Shown one piece after another: positions 37,076 through 47,316 of a DNA stretch of 64,000 bases; within the stretch, counting starts at the first letter, position 1, and every line of letters starts with the position of its first letter. Below the pieces are notes generated by a model, which had not been told where the DNA came from, ran no database searches, and was given only the letters and a program-made list of their open reading frames with translations. Source of the stretch: Bacteroidales bacterium (GTDB lineage Bacteria > Bacteroidota > Bacteroidia > Bacteroidales > Tenuifilaceae); NCBI GenBank assembly GCA_013141385.1, contig JABFRB010000040.1, positions 1 to 64,000 on the forward strand, read 5' to 3'. Position numbers and translations under genes: made by a program.

Positions 37076-38302
37076 TTACCACTTAGTTAATGTTGATGGT
37101 TTCTTACAATACTTATAAATCACCTCCTGAGATTTAAAATTACCATGCTTTAATGCTTCTTCCAAATCAACACATGCATCATCCTTTTTATCCTGATTCA
37201 ATTTGGAAATTCCTCTATAATAGTATGAATCGACCAATTGATAATTCTTTTCAATTGCAATATTTAAATCAATCTCTGCAAGTTGATAATTCTGTGTCTT
37301 TACATATGCTAAACCTCTGATATAATAATTTGCCGCTTTCTGAGGGTTTGATTTTATGAGTTTACCCAATGTAAAAAGAGCATCAACATAATAACCTGCA
37401 TCAACAGCAATTGTTGCAAATAAGAATGATGCTTCAGAATCAGATGGGTAAAAAGATATATAGTAGCTAATATCATCAAAAGCGAGCTGATACTGCTTAT
37501 TTAAATGGTAAGCCTCTGCCCGAATCCTGTAGTATTGAGGTTTACCCCCTGATAGTTCAATTGCTTTAGTTATATCGTTGATTGCTGAGTTATATTTTTC
37601 GAACTTTATATAGGCTTGTGATCTACCTGCTAAATACGAATGGTTCTTTTTACTGCGCTTGATTGCAATAGAATAATCATCAACAGCATTATCAAAACTG
37701 CCTAAACCAAAATATGCTTCCGCTCTCAGAGCAAGTAATTGAGGGCGAGGTTTACTACCCTTTAATCGTGGGTTAAGCAAATCAAGCGTTTCTTCCCACT
37801 GACAGCTTGCAATGCTATATTTTGCATCTGCAACTAATTTCTCTAAGGGCGAATACCAATCCTTTAACCACAAATCTTTCCACACTTTGGTTGAAGAAGT
37901 GCTTGCAAAAGCAGGACTCAGTTTAATTGTTCCCTCGGTCTCCTTCTCGCTCTGACCCAAATATGTTTTTAACCAATTAATACATGATGATGTATCGCCC
38001 ATCATACAAAATGCTTTTGCCAAAATGTATGACGATGATCCTAATTTCAACTTTTCAGCCTTTAACGATGATTCAATAGATTCGTTATATCTACTTAAAT
38101 TAAATAGTATCTCCCCTCTCCTAACCCAATAAGTATAGTTTTTTGGTTTTTTTGCTATGCAAGAATCCAACCATTGTAAGGAACTATTAAACTCACCTCC
38201 TTCGAAAGCTGCTTGGGATCTATACCAACACTCAGGTAGCTGCTGAGCATTGGTTGTAGATACTAAAAATAGGAAAAAAACAAATATGTATTTTTTATCC
38301 AT
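37076..38302 (-). CDS. Secreted TPR-repeat protein
   Basis: The 408-residue protein has a signal peptide (MDKKYIFVFFLFLVSTTNAQ) and about eight TPR motifs, such as YWVRRGEILFNLSRYNESIESSLKAEKL and YYRGISKLNQDKKDDACVDLEEALKHGN. The repeats carry the W-LG-Y-A-F-P pattern clearly. It resembles many Bacteroidota periplasmic TPR proteins. It is unrelated in detail to the TPR protein at 35978 and convergent with it. Confidence 0.75.
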   Translation of the reverse strand: MDKKYIFVFFLFLVSTTNAQQLPECWYRSQAAFEGGEFNSSLQWLDSCIAKKPKNYTYWVRRGEILFNLSRYNESIESSLKAEKLKLGSSSYILAKAFCMMGDTSSCINWLKTYLGQSEKETEGTIKLSPAFASTSSTKVWKDLWLKDWYSPLEKLVADAKYSIASCQWEETLDLLNPRLKGSKPRPQLLALRAEAYFGLGSFDNAVDDYSIAIKRSKKNHSYLAGRSQAYIKFEKYNSAINDITKAIELSGGKPQYYRIRAEAYHLNKQYQLAFDDISYYISFYPSDSEASFLFATIAVDAGYYVDALFTLGKLIKSNPQKAANYYIRGLAYVKTQNYQLAEIDLNIAIEKNYQLVDSYYYRGISKLNQDKKDDACVDLEEALKHGNFKSQEVIYKYCKKPSTLTKW

Positions 38303-38335
38303 TTAAGGGGTTTGGTTCTGTGGTTATTAGTTACT

Positions 38336-38370
38336 TGGTTATTGGGTTATTGGGTTATTGGGTTATTCGT
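38336..38370. repeat. 9-nt tandem repeat (about four units)
   Basis: The unit GGGTTATTG is repeated about four times with a variant first unit (TTGGTTATT). It lies 35 bases upstream of the TPR gene start, in its promoter region, so copy-number changes could alter expression. Confidence 0.7.
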
Positions 38371-38433
38371 TAATTTTCAAATCTTCAAATTCCACAATTT
38401 TCAAATTATTAAGCATCTTCCAACTTCTTCCTT

Positions 38434-39852
38434 CTACTTCCCACTTTTAACCAAATTCTTCACCTGACTAATCTCCATAAACGATGCGCCATCCCTTGGA
38501 CCGAAACTACCCCCTATTACAAGAACCAAATCATCAGGGTTTAATTTACTCTGATACTCAATTATAGAAATTGCGTCAGCAAGAAAATGATCACGAGTAG
38601 AGCGCGGTTCCATATACTCCGCTATTATCCCATAGGATAGCGCAAGTTGTCTCATAACTTGTGGTTTGTAGCACATTACATATACTGGTATTTTCCCTCG
38701 GAATGCCGCAAGGTAACGACCCGTTCTACCTGTTAGAGTATCAATAACAATGGCCTTAATTGGTAAATTGGCACAAGCCCTTACGGCAGATCTAGCTAAC
38801 GTTGCTGTAATCTCATTATTAATTCTTACAAGTTTTTGCTTAGGATCTGGTTCTATATTAATCTCTACCTCCTGAGCAACACGTGTCATTATTTTAACGG
38901 CCTCAATTGGGTAAGCCCCGTAGGCGGTTTCACCGCTAAGCATAATAGCATCAACGCGTTGGTAGATTGCATTTGCAATATCACTAATCTCTGCACGGGT
39001 TGGTCTTGGGTGTTCAATCATGGTATGCAACATTTGCGTTGCAATGATTACTGGTTTCTTACTCTCAATACATTTCTTTACAATCCTTCGTTGAATAACA
39101 GGAATTTTTTCAGCAGAAATTTCAATGCCCAAATCGCCCCTTGCTACCATAACTCCATAGGTGTGATCCAAAATTTCATCAATATTATCAACACCTTGTT
39201 GATTCTCAATTTTTGCAATTATTTTGATCGGGCTACTATACTGTTCGAGTATTTTTTTAATCTCAATTACATCCTCTTTTTTTCGAACAAAACTATGAGC
39301 AATAAAGTCCAACTTATTCTCAATAGCGAATTTAACAAACTCAATATCCTTTTCCGTTAAGGATGGTAAATTGATATGAACATTCGGAATATTTATACTT
39401 TTACGAGGTTTAATTTTCCCCGAATTATCGACCTGACAATGAAGATATTCATCTGTTTTATCGATAACCACTATCTCTATATCTCCATCATCAATAAGAA
39501 TACAACTTCCAACAGGAACTTCAGCAACAATTTTAGGATAAGAGATATATAGGCTATCCCCTTTCGATTCACCATTTGGGTCACCAAACAACTTTATCTT
39601 ATTACCTTTTGAAACATTCAACTCCTCACCGAATGATGAAGTCCTAATCTCTGGCCCCTTTGTATCAACAAGAATAGCAATTTTATCGGAAACCTTTCTA
39701 ACATTATCGATAACCGCCCTTGCTTGATCTAAATTTTGGTGAGCCGTATTCAACCTTACAACATTCATCCCAGCTTCATAAAGCTTCTGGAGAAATTCAA
39801 CATCACAGTGTTCATCCGATATGGTTGCAACAATTTTTGTTCGTTTAAGCAT
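38434..39852 (-). CDS. pyk: Pyruvate kinase
   Basis: The 472-residue protein has all pyruvate kinase marks: KIVATIS at the start, VRLNTAH, LVDTKGPEIRT, the catalytic-site block IAKIENQQGVDNIDEI, VMVARGDLGIEI (metal and K+ site), VIIATQMLHTMIEHPRPTRAEI and VDAIMLSGETAYGAYP. It converts phosphoenolpyruvate and ADP to pyruvate and ATP. The C-terminal regulatory domain is present but short, as in many Bacteroidota. A perfect -7 box lies 24 bases upstream of the ATG. Confidence 0.97.
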   Translation of the reverse strand: MLKRTKIVATISDEHCDVEFLQKLYEAGMNVVRLNTAHQNLDQARAVIDNVRKVSDKIAILVDTKGPEIRTSSFGEELNVSKGNKIKLFGDPNGESKGDSLYISYPKIVAEVPVGSCILIDDGDIEIVVIDKTDEYLHCQVDNSGKIKPRKSINIPNVHINLPSLTEKDIEFVKFAIENKLDFIAHSFVRKKEDVIEIKKILEQYSSPIKIIAKIENQQGVDNIDEILDHTYGVMVARGDLGIEISAEKIPVIQRRIVKKCIESKKPVIIATQMLHTMIEHPRPTRAEISDIANAIYQRVDAIMLSGETAYGAYPIEAVKIMTRVAQEVEINIEPDPKQKLVRINNEITATLARSAVRACANLPIKAIVIDTLTGRTGRYLAAFRGKIPVYVMCYKPQVMRQLALSYGIIAEYMEPRSTRDHFLADAISIIEYQSKLNPDDLVLVIGGSFGPRDGASFMEISQVKNLVKSGK

Positions 39853-39875
39853 ATATTATTATTTGATTTGCAATG

Positions 39876-39883
39876 CAAATATA
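39876..39883 (-). promoter_or_regulatory. Bacteroidota -7 box of pyk
   Basis: On the minus strand this reads TATATTTG, a full TAnnTTTG match 24 bases before the pyk ATG. No matching -33 TTTG stands 19 bases upstream. Confidence 0.5.
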
Positions 39884-40007
39884 TGGCAAAGAATGGAAAG
39901 TATGACTATTAGTATGCTTTGTGTTATTGTATTGCTCATATCTTCACAGGATTAAATTTTGATAATCAGTTTATAGAAAGTAATTTGGTCGAAATATTAT
40001 TTATAAG

Positions 40008-40910
40008 ATGGGTTGGAAAGCAGCAATTGACGATTATATCAATTTCATAAGGGTAGAGAAATCGCTGTCGGGAAATTCAGTATCGGCTTATACTCATGAT
40101 GTTGAAATGTTGATGGAGTTTGGCGATAGCATTGGCATTGAGCCTGAAAATATCACAATGCATCATATTCAGGAATTTCTTAACCATGTTGATGAGATTG
40201 GTCTAAACAAGCGTACTCAGGCTAGAATACTATCGGGCATTCGGGGATTCTATAAGTATATGATGATTGAAGAGGTTATTGACCAAGATCCAACTGAACT
40301 TATTGAAGGGCCAAAGATTGGAAGGAAACTACCCGAAGTTCTTAGTATTAGCGAGATTGATGCTATTGAAGCCTCGTTCGATTTAAGCAAACCCGAAGGG
40401 CAGCGCAACAAATCGATGGTTGAAACCCTTTACAGCTGCGGGTTAAGGGTATCTGAACTTATTAATATTAAACTTACAGATCTGTTTTTTGATCAAGGAT
40501 TTATTCGGGTTATTGGAAAAGGTAATAAGGAGCGATTGGTGCCAATTGGCGATAAGGCAATTAAGGAGATTAATTTTTATTTAAGCCAAAGGAATAGCGT
40601 TTCGTATAAGGTTGATAGGGCCTCCGAAAATATAATCTTTCTAAATCGAAGGGGGAAAAAACTGACCCGCGAAATGGTTTTCACTATCATTAAAAAACAT
40701 GCAGCACTGGCAGGTATTAAAAAGAGTATCAGCCCACATACGCTCCGCCACTCTTTTGCAACTCATCTGGTTGAAGGAGGAGCCGATCTTAGAGCCGTAC
40801 AAGAGATGCTTGGGCATGAATCTATCCAAACCACTGAGATTTATACCCATATGGATAAAGAATTCTTAAGGGATACTATTCTTAGGTTTCACCCAAGGAC
40901 TGGAAGGTAA
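40008..40910 (+). CDS. xerD: Site-specific tyrosine recombinase XerD
   Basis: The 300-residue protein has an N-terminal SAM-like core-binding domain (1-105) and a C-terminal catalytic domain with the full set R147 (SCGLRVSEL), H244 and R247 (SPHTLRHSFATHL), H270 (LGHESIQTT) and nucleophile Y279 (IYTH). Length, spacing and the LVEGGADLRAVQEMLGH block are those of XerD, which resolves chromosome dimers at dif. No phage or island context is near, which supports the housekeeping role. It ends 2 bases before the convergent kinase gene. Confidence 0.93.
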   Translation: MGWKAAIDDYINFIRVEKSLSGNSVSAYTHDVEMLMEFGDSIGIEPENITMHHIQEFLNHVDEIGLNKRTQARILSGIRGFYKYMMIEEVIDQDPTELIEGPKIGRKLPEVLSISEIDAIEASFDLSKPEGQRNKSMVETLYSCGLRVSELINIKLTDLFFDQGFIRVIGKGNKERLVPIGDKAIKEINFYLSQRNSVSYKVDRASENIIFLNRRGKKLTREMVFTIIKKHAALAGIKKSISPHTLRHSFATHLVEGGADLRAVQEMLGHESIQTTEIYTHMDKEFLRDTILRFHPRTGR

Positions 40911-40912
40911 AT

Positions 40913-43300
40913 CTATAATCTCTTCGATAAAATATCAACTAGGTTTTCAACAACAATTGGCTTTGAAATATAGTCGTCAAAACCAGAGTTTATAATCTTT
41001 TCAATCTCATGAGTCATGGCAAAAGCAGTTTGAGCAATTATTGGAATTTTCCTTGTTGAAATTTTTCGAATTTCAGCTAAAGTATCATACCCATTAAGCC
41101 TAGGCATTTGGATATCAAGAAGTACAACATCAATATCGGGATTGTTTTTGAACATTTCAATTGCTTCAACACCATCGCAAGCTGCGATTATATTGAAATT
41201 TAGTTTAGATAGTATTCGCTTTAGAAACTCCATTGAATTATTATCATCCTCACAAATCAATACCGTTTTATCATCAAAAGATAGGATTCTCTTTTTAGGT
41301 GATGGCTCTTCAATCTTTGCATCTCCATAAATTAAAGGGATTGTAAAGAAGAAACCTGTTCCTTGCTGTGGTGATGATTCAAACCACATCCTTCCACCAT
41401 GCAGTTCAACTAAGCTTTTGGATATTACAAGACCTAAGCCTGTGCCAGAATATAATCTATCATCACTTTGTTTTATTTTTCTAAAACGCTGGAAAATATC
41501 ATTATGGAACTGCTTTGGAATTCCTATTCCGGTATCGGTTACAAAAAATTCTATTTCATCTTTATGAACCTTATACCCAAATTCAATTACCCCGTTATCA
41601 GTGAATTTTAAGGCATTGCTCAGCAGGTTGGTTAAAACTTGCTTAATCCGTGCAGGATCAATTTTAATAATTAATGGTTGTACACTTCTATCGGGGGAAT
41701 ATATAAACTTCAAATCATTCTCCTTCTTTTCAATAACAATTTGTTCATTATAAAATCGATGTAATGTTTCAAGCTCCAATTCTAAAAGGCAATCAACTAT
41801 ATTAAAGTGTAACTGACCCGATTCAATTTTCGAAATATCAATAATATCGTTTATAAGTCTTAAAAGATCATTTGAACTTTGCATAATTACATCAAAATGA
41901 CCTTTGAACTCTTCATCATAATCTAGTTGAAGCGACAAAATCTGAGAAAACCCAACAATAGCGTTTAATGGAGTTCGTATCTCGTGAGACACGTTTGCAA
42001 GGAATGCCGATTTAAGTTTATCGGCTTCCTCAGCCTTTTCCTTTGCAATCCTATATTCTTCGGTTCTTACTTCAACCGTTTTTTCCAATAACTGGTTTTG
42101 TTCTTCCAACTCTTTATTAGCAAGGTCTATTAATTTAGTTTGATATTTTAATGCCGTCTCTTGCTCCTCAATGGCAAAATTCTTTTCCTGAAGAATTTTA
42201 TTTGCCTTCTGTTTATCCCGATAACCTAAGAGTATAAAAAAGATTAGTCCTAGTGTAAGAACAATTGATGATACTGTTAAAACTAAAAATTTTTGTTGGG
42301 TTTGAATTCTTTTTTGTTGAACGAATAAGGTCTCCCTTTGATCTTTGATTTTTTCATACTGGTTTTGTATCTCAAGTTTTTGTTTCTCAAGAATCTGATT
42401 CCATTGATTCATCTCTTTTACCTGAAGGGATATGGTTTTCCGTTGATTATCTATATCATCCTTATTCTTTTTAAGTAGTGATATATTATCAATAACAACC
42501 TGTTGCTGCCTATTTATTTCATTCAGAAGAGTATCGAGTTTGTTTTTTTGAATTTCAATCTGAACTTGTTGATTGTAAATCTCTTGTTTTTGAGACCGAA
42601 GCTCGTAATTTTGTTGCTCAATTTGCTGGCCTTGCGAGTCGACAATAATTTGCTGCTTTTCTATCTCCCTTTTATACCCCTCAACTTTATTCTGCATCTC
42701 CTTCAACTTCTCCTCTTGAACATGATAAAGATTGGCAACATCAAGGCGAGATCCACCAAGAAGAAGGAGTCTTGGTAGTACTGTTAGGTTATGGTTTTGC
42801 TCTATGGCATTACGATTTACCTCAAAACTTAATTTGTTTTTTTCGTTTGATAAGTGTATAAAGTTTATCATAACGAACTCTTTTAGAGTACTCTCTTCGG
42901 TAATTATTAGAACTGGAATTGTGAGTAACTCCTGATATATTTCGGTTAAAGACTCATTGAATTTATTATCTACATAAAGTATATTTGGCTTTAAGCCTTT
43001 TATTCTGGTAATTTGATCTACTTTATAAACAGCTATATGCTTATTTTTAAGTGTTTTTACCGTTGAAATCTCCTTAAACTCATTGATTAGTTTTGGATTA
43101 TCACTATAAACTACTATTCTAAATGTATCTAACGCTTGCTCGTTAGGCCAAACAATATTTTGAGCAAATTGATAGGTATAGGCTGTCTTTATTTTTTCAT
43201 CAGACACTCTCTGCGCCTGAGAAATAAATGGACAGCCAAAACCAATTATTACTATAATAAAAAGTCTAAATCGAACTACTATATTAAACAATTCAACCAT
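40913..43300 (-). CDS. Hybrid histidine kinase with periplasmic YfiR-like (DUF4154) sensor
   Basis: The 795-residue protein has a signal/anchor helix (about 10-28), a YfiR/DUF4154 domain (about 32-180: KIKTAYTYQFAQNIVWP, then PNILYV and LVITEES-like text), a long glutamine-rich coiled coil (about 185-330), a membrane helix (about 336-352), more coiled coil, and a kinase core with H439 in VSHEIRTPLNAIVGF. HATPase boxes follow and a receiver with D729 in VVLLDIQMPRLNGY ends it. YfiR domains elsewhere control YfiN signalling in response to redox or envelope stress. Fusing the sensor directly to a kinase through a coiled coil would give one-protein envelope sensing. Confidence 0.9.
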   Translation of the reverse strand: MVELFNIVVRFRLFIIVIIGFGCPFISQAQRVSDEKIKTAYTYQFAQNIVWPNEQALDTFRIVVYSDNPKLINEFKEISTVKTLKNKHIAVYKVDQITRIKGLKPNILYVDNKFNESLTEIYQELLTIPVLIITEESTLKEFVMINFIHLSNEKNKLSFEVNRNAIEQNHNLTVLPRLLLLGGSRLDVANLYHVQEEKLKEMQNKVEGYKREIEKQQIIVDSQGQQIEQQNYELRSQKQEIYNQQVQIEIQKNKLDTLLNEINRQQQVVIDNISLLKKNKDDIDNQRKTISLQVKEMNQWNQILEKQKLEIQNQYEKIKDQRETLFVQQKRIQTQQKFLVLTVSSIVLTLGLIFFILLGYRDKQKANKILQEKNFAIEEQETALKYQTKLIDLANKELEEQNQLLEKTVEVRTEEYRIAKEKAEEADKLKSAFLANVSHEIRTPLNAIVGFSQILSLQLDYDEEFKGHFDVIMQSSNDLLRLINDIIDISKIESGQLHFNIVDCLLELELETLHRFYNEQIVIEKKENDLKFIYSPDRSVQPLIIKIDPARIKQVLTNLLSNALKFTDNGVIEFGYKVHKDEIEFFVTDTGIGIPKQFHNDIFQRFRKIKQSDDRLYSGTGLGLVISKSLVELHGGRMWFESSPQQGTGFFFTIPLIYGDAKIEEPSPKKRILSFDDKTVLICEDDNNSMEFLKRILSKLNFNIIAACDGVEAIEMFKNNPDIDVVLLDIQMPRLNGYDTLAEIRKISTRKIPIIAQTAFAMTHEIEKIINSGFDDYISKPIVVENLVDILSKRL

Positions 43301-43911
43301 TAAAATAAATATACTTTGGATTGAAATTTAAAGCAATTTTTTAATTAAAATCAATAACATCCAATATTAATTACCACCTAAAAAGTATAAGTTCTTGATT
43401 TTAATGATACAAACCATTAAGCATCATAATTGTTTACTAACGTTTTAGTAATATCGCAAGCCATCAAAATTAAAAACTTATTTATTACAAATACTTTATT
43501 AACTTGAAAAGTGTGCAATTGAATACTATTTTAACACTTGATTTTACTAGGTATGATTGGGATTATTCATTGCCATTTTACCAATACCTATCCAATGCAA
43601 ATCAACATTAGGATACTTAATTAATACTATAACTGTGGGTACTCGAAGGAGATTATTAACCAATAATTTACAGGCTTCAACCGTTGGGTTTAAAAGATAA
43701 AAACGCTCCCTATTTTCAAGTAAAAAATCCGTTTTATTTCTCAGAATTTACCATCACCTTTTTGACTAAAATTGGAGATTCTTTGACGAATTACTCTCAC
43801 CCAAAAATGCAGATTTATCGGTTTTTTCTTTGTAACAATACTATATCGCAATCTGCGATATCTTGGCATAAAATAAATCAAAAACAGTTTAATCTTTAAT
43901 TAATTGACTTT
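43301..43911. other. Intergenic region with one perfect hairpin
   Basis: The 611 bases between the divergent hybrid kinase and the GH3 gene (whose 3' end is at 43912) contain a perfect hairpin ATATCGCA-ATC-TGCGATAT at 43843-43861. A TTG-started frame of 71 codons at 43684-43899 is not convincing: it has no family features. Nothing else was seen. Confidence 0.45.
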
Positions 43912-46900
43912 TCACTTTCCCCTAGCCTTCCTCACCGCCTGATAAAAAATCTCCTGAATATCAGTACGAATATTAGAATCCGCCAACCGATTATTCGAAG
44001 CATCCGGGTATACACGGTTCGAGAGGAATACATATACCACGCCATTCTCAGGATCAGCCCAAACCATAGTTCCAGTAAAGCCCGAATGTCCAAAGCTCAA
44101 TGCCGATGCCGATACACAAGCGGGCGAAGGTTTACCAACTTTAGGCTCAGGTTTATCGAATCCTAAAGCCCTGCGATTCCCATTATTATCCTTTGGCGTT
44201 GATGTAAACAGCTCAACGGTACTGGCTGAGAAAAACCTCTCACCACCATAAACCCCCTTCTGCAAATACATCTGCATAAGCTTTGCAAGATCATTTGCAG
44301 TGGAGAAAACCCCTGCATGTCCGGCAATACCACCCATCATGGCAGCAGCCTGATCGTGTACATACCCATGAACAACCTGTTTACGGAAAGTCAAATCATC
44401 CTCCGTAGGCACAATTCTTGAGCAATCGAATTTCCTTAAAGGTTGATAAGATGTGCAATTCATCCCAAGATGTCTGTAAAAATTAATATCGGCATACTCA
44501 TCAAGCCCTTTGCTGGTAATATTCTCAACGGCACGCTGTAGATATAGGAAACCCAAATCGCTGTACTTATACTTACCAGCATCCTTTATCTCCGAGGCAT
44601 TTATCCGTATAAAAATGGAATCCTTCATACCCTCTATGGCATAGATATTCTCTGCAACCTGTAGCGGAAAATCAAATAAATATTTACTGCTGTAATACTT
44701 AGGGCTAGGAATGCTGAATTTACTGATAAAGGTATTTTCGTTAAAAGAGTAAGGATATTCTGGACTTTGAATACTACTAATAGCGGGTTTACCGGGAAAT
44801 AATGTTGAGAGTGTAGATAGATAGAATGGAACCCAAGGCTGCAAACCCGCTTGGTGACGAAGCAGATCGCTAATTACCAATTTCTTCTTATTACACCCAT
44901 TCGTAAAATTGATATAGCTATCGAGCGGTTTTTGCAGGCCAATGCTATCCCTATCGAACAAGCGCATAATGGATGGAACGGTGGATGTAATCTTTGTTAC
45001 CGATGCAATATCGTATATCGAATTATTATCCACAGTAACCTCGTTGCTATAGGTATAGGAACCAAAGGATTTATTGTAAAAAACAACCCCATCCTTTGCA
45101 ACAAGAATTTGCATGCCCGGAGTAATCTGCTTTGCAATAACATCGTTTGCAATTGAATCGACCTTTAGGAGATATTTGGAATCAATTCCAAGATCCTCGG
45201 GTATGGTGTACTTTAACCGAATTCGCTCACCATTCCTATAACCGCTACCAATCTGAATATCCTTTGTTGGCGATACTGGCAACGTTCCATTCACCCCAAT
45301 CCCACCAAAAATAAGCTGCGCCGATAGGCTTTGGATAATGTCCGAATTATCGAAAGAGATCATCAAACCTCCCAACGATGGAAGATTCAGAAGACGATTC
45401 AGCGTGTAGGGATTACCAAAAACATCTACAATAATTTTCTTCCTAAACGATAGGTCGAAAATGAAGTTAGAGGCTTGGTTCGATATCCCATAATTCTTTG
45501 CAACCCTAGTATCGGCTGCATGGTAACCAACTATAATCAGGTTGTATGGATCCAATGCTGTAAGCAACGAATCGTAGGAGTTTAATGACGATTCTGGATT
45601 AATACTAAACGGGGTTATAGAAGTGTACATCTCCAGCTGGTTGCGGAAAGCATCGCCCTTCCCCTTACCAACCTCAATGTAAGCAATTTTAAGGGTATCG
45701 AGCCTTAGGATTGGGATTAGCCTGCTCCCATTCAAAAGCGTAATTCCCTGCTCGGCAACCCTTCGTTTTATCAGCTCGGAGGTTACGGTGTTTAAATCCG
45801 AATTCAGATTCTTTAGTTCAATCGGTTTATAGGCCGAAAGTCCAGCTGCATATTTTGCAATAAGGATTTTTCGGCACTTACTGTTTACCTCATCCTCGGT
45901 AAAATTTCCTTTAGCAACCTCACCTAAAATATAATCAATTGACTCCTTTACCTTCTCGGGACAGGTTAGAAAATCGTTGCCCGCTTTGTATGCAAGCCAG
46001 TTCAAAATCACTGGTGCGTGAAAATCAGCAACACCCTTCATATTCAGGGCATCCGTAAATACTAACCCATTGAATTTCAGGCTATCCTTAAGGAATCCTT
46101 TGATTACCGAAGGCGATATGCTCGATGCCAGAGTTGTATCCTTCTCAAGCGCAGGAATGCGTAGGTGTGCAATCATAACCGATGCAACACCACCCCTAAT
46201 AAGTTTTTTGAATGGGTAAAATTCAACGCTATCCAAACGTGCAATATTGTGATTTACTTTGGGCAAAGCTAGATGCGAATCGGCATCGGTATCGCCATGA
46301 CCCGGGAAGTGCTTTGCACAGGCAATAATGCCATTATCCTGTAAACCCCTCATATACTCTACGCCGTAATCGGCAACCATTTGCCTGTTCTCACCAAACG
46401 AACGGCTGCTTATAACAGGGTTCAGCGGGTTATTGTTGATATCCACAACGGGTGCAAAATTGATATGAATTCCCATCCTCTTCATGTGCTGTGCAATATC
46501 CGATGCTACCTCGTACACCAGATGCTGGTTTGACGCTGCACCAAGCATCATCTGGCGGGGATACGAGAATGTGCTATCCAACCGCATACCCAGCCCCCAC
46601 TCACCATCAATGGAAATAAGCATTGGAACTCTGGAAAGGGATTGGTAGTAATTGGTAAGCTTTGCCTGACGAACAGGACCACCCTGAAAGAAAATCAGAC
46701 CACCAATTTTCTCGTTCTTAACCAAAGTAACAATCTCATCGATATGCTTCTGATCCTTATTGGAGTAAGCCGAAACCATAAACGATTGGGCAATCTTCTC
46801 CCTAAGCGTAAGCGATTTCATAAGCGAATCAACCCAAACACTCTGCCCAAGGGTATCAACCTTTGGTAATGCCGTTAATTGATTATTCGATGCTACAACC

Positions 46901-46956
46901 TGAGCCAATGCCATATACAGAATAGCCAGTAGAACAAAAAGTCGATTAAGCTTCAT
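43912..46956 (-). CDS. GH3 (NagZ-like) fused to a beta-lactamase-type serine hydrolase
   Basis: The 1014-residue protein has a signal peptide (about 1-22) and a glycoside hydrolase 3 domain (about 40-380) with the NagZ-type His-Asp catalytic loop KHFPGHGDTDADSH and nucleophile D302 in VFTDALNMKG. A GH3 C-terminal-like region (400-590) follows, then a beta-lactamase/DD-peptidase domain (600-1014) with S652-x-x-K655 in SVTKIT, YSD in KYSDLGF and HSGFTGT. The pair suggests peptidoglycan turnover in the periplasm: GlcNAc removal and D,D-cleavage or esterase action. Such fusions recur in Bacteroidota. A -7 box TATATTTG lies 39 bases upstream. Confidence 0.92.
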   Translation of the reverse strand: MKLNRLFVLLAILYMALAQVVASNNQLTALPKVDTLGQSVWVDSLMKSLTLREKIAQSFMVSAYSNKDQKHIDEIVTLVKNEKIGGLIFFQGGPVRQAKLTNYYQSLSRVPMLISIDGEWGLGMRLDSTFSYPRQMMLGAASNQHLVYEVASDIAQHMKRMGIHINFAPVVDINNNPLNPVISSRSFGENRQMVADYGVEYMRGLQDNGIIACAKHFPGHGDTDADSHLALPKVNHNIARLDSVEFYPFKKLIRGGVASVMIAHLRIPALEKDTTLASSISPSVIKGFLKDSLKFNGLVFTDALNMKGVADFHAPVILNWLAYKAGNDFLTCPEKVKESIDYILGEVAKGNFTEDEVNSKCRKILIAKYAAGLSAYKPIELKNLNSDLNTVTSELIKRRVAEQGITLLNGSRLIPILRLDTLKIAYIEVGKGKGDAFRNQLEMYTSITPFSINPESSLNSYDSLLTALDPYNLIIVGYHAADTRVAKNYGISNQASNFIFDLSFRKKIIVDVFGNPYTLNRLLNLPSLGGLMISFDNSDIIQSLSAQLIFGGIGVNGTLPVSPTKDIQIGSGYRNGERIRLKYTIPEDLGIDSKYLLKVDSIANDVIAKQITPGMQILVAKDGVVFYNKSFGSYTYSNEVTVDNNSIYDIASVTKITSTVPSIMRLFDRDSIGLQKPLDSYINFTNGCNKKKLVISDLLRHQAGLQPWVPFYLSTLSTLFPGKPAISSIQSPEYPYSFNENTFISKFSIPSPKYYSSKYLFDFPLQVAENIYAIEGMKDSIFIRINASEIKDAGKYKYSDLGFLYLQRAVENITSKGLDEYADINFYRHLGMNCTSYQPLRKFDCSRIVPTEDDLTFRKQVVHGYVHDQAAAMMGGIAGHAGVFSTANDLAKLMQMYLQKGVYGGERFFSASTVELFTSTPKDNNGNRRALGFDKPEPKVGKPSPACVSASALSFGHSGFTGTMVWADPENGVVYVFLSNRVYPDASNNRLADSNIRTDIQEIFYQAVRKARGK

Positions 46957-46994
46957 GGGAATTCGAGTAATTACAGTACCTAAAAATTGCCAAA

Positions 46995-47002
46995 CAAATA
47001 TA
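46995..47002 (-). promoter_or_regulatory. Bacteroidota -7 box of the GH3 fusion gene
   Basis: On the minus strand it reads TATATTTG, 39 bases before the ATG. The matching -33 TTTG is absent at 19 bases. Confidence 0.45.
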
Positions 47003-47304
47003 GCTTTCGGGTTTGAATAAAAAGTTTAATGAAGGGTTTTAGTGGAAATTTTTTATATTTGGGATGAAGATTATAAAAACACAAACTTTAGCAGTTACTC
47101 TAATTGATAACTGATTGTTATTAGGAGTATCACTTATGAGACATCCAAAATCTTAAAAGAATAGAATCATTGGATGATGGTTTATAAAAAAGAGTTTTAA
47201 CTTTGATAAATAAACCTAAATAAAGTTTGGGTTATAAACGAGTTAGCACACATAAAAAAGACTCAATGGATAATTTGGTGATTTTAGGATAAACAATAAA
47301 ATAT

Positions 47305-47312
47305 TAGTTTTG
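47305..47312 (+). promoter_or_regulatory. Candidate -7 box of the ABC-3C operon
   Basis: TAGTTTTG matches TAnnTTTG. It ends only 4 bases before the ATG at 47317, so a transcript from it would be leaderless or nearly so. The -33 side (GATTTT) is poor. Confidence 0.4.
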
Positions 47313-47316
47313 TAAC

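Larger units (their letters stand above)
46957..47316. other. Divergent intergenic region before the ABC-3C operon
   Basis: It holds the -7 box of the GH3 gene at 46995-47002 (minus), an orphan plus-strand TATATTTG at 47054-47061 and a plus-strand TAGTTTTG at 47305-47312 just before the nuclease ATG. No RNA gene or repeat was seen. Confidence 0.45.

Noticed and set aside
40008-40910. XerD as the integrase of a genomic island
   Set aside because: Length and motifs are those of housekeeping XerD, and neighbours such as pyk are core genes; no attachment repeats were seen.
43684-43899. A 71-codon TTG-started plus-strand frame
   Set aside because: It has no family features, no ribosome site, no partner, and lies in AT-rich intergenic DNA; chance is sufficient.
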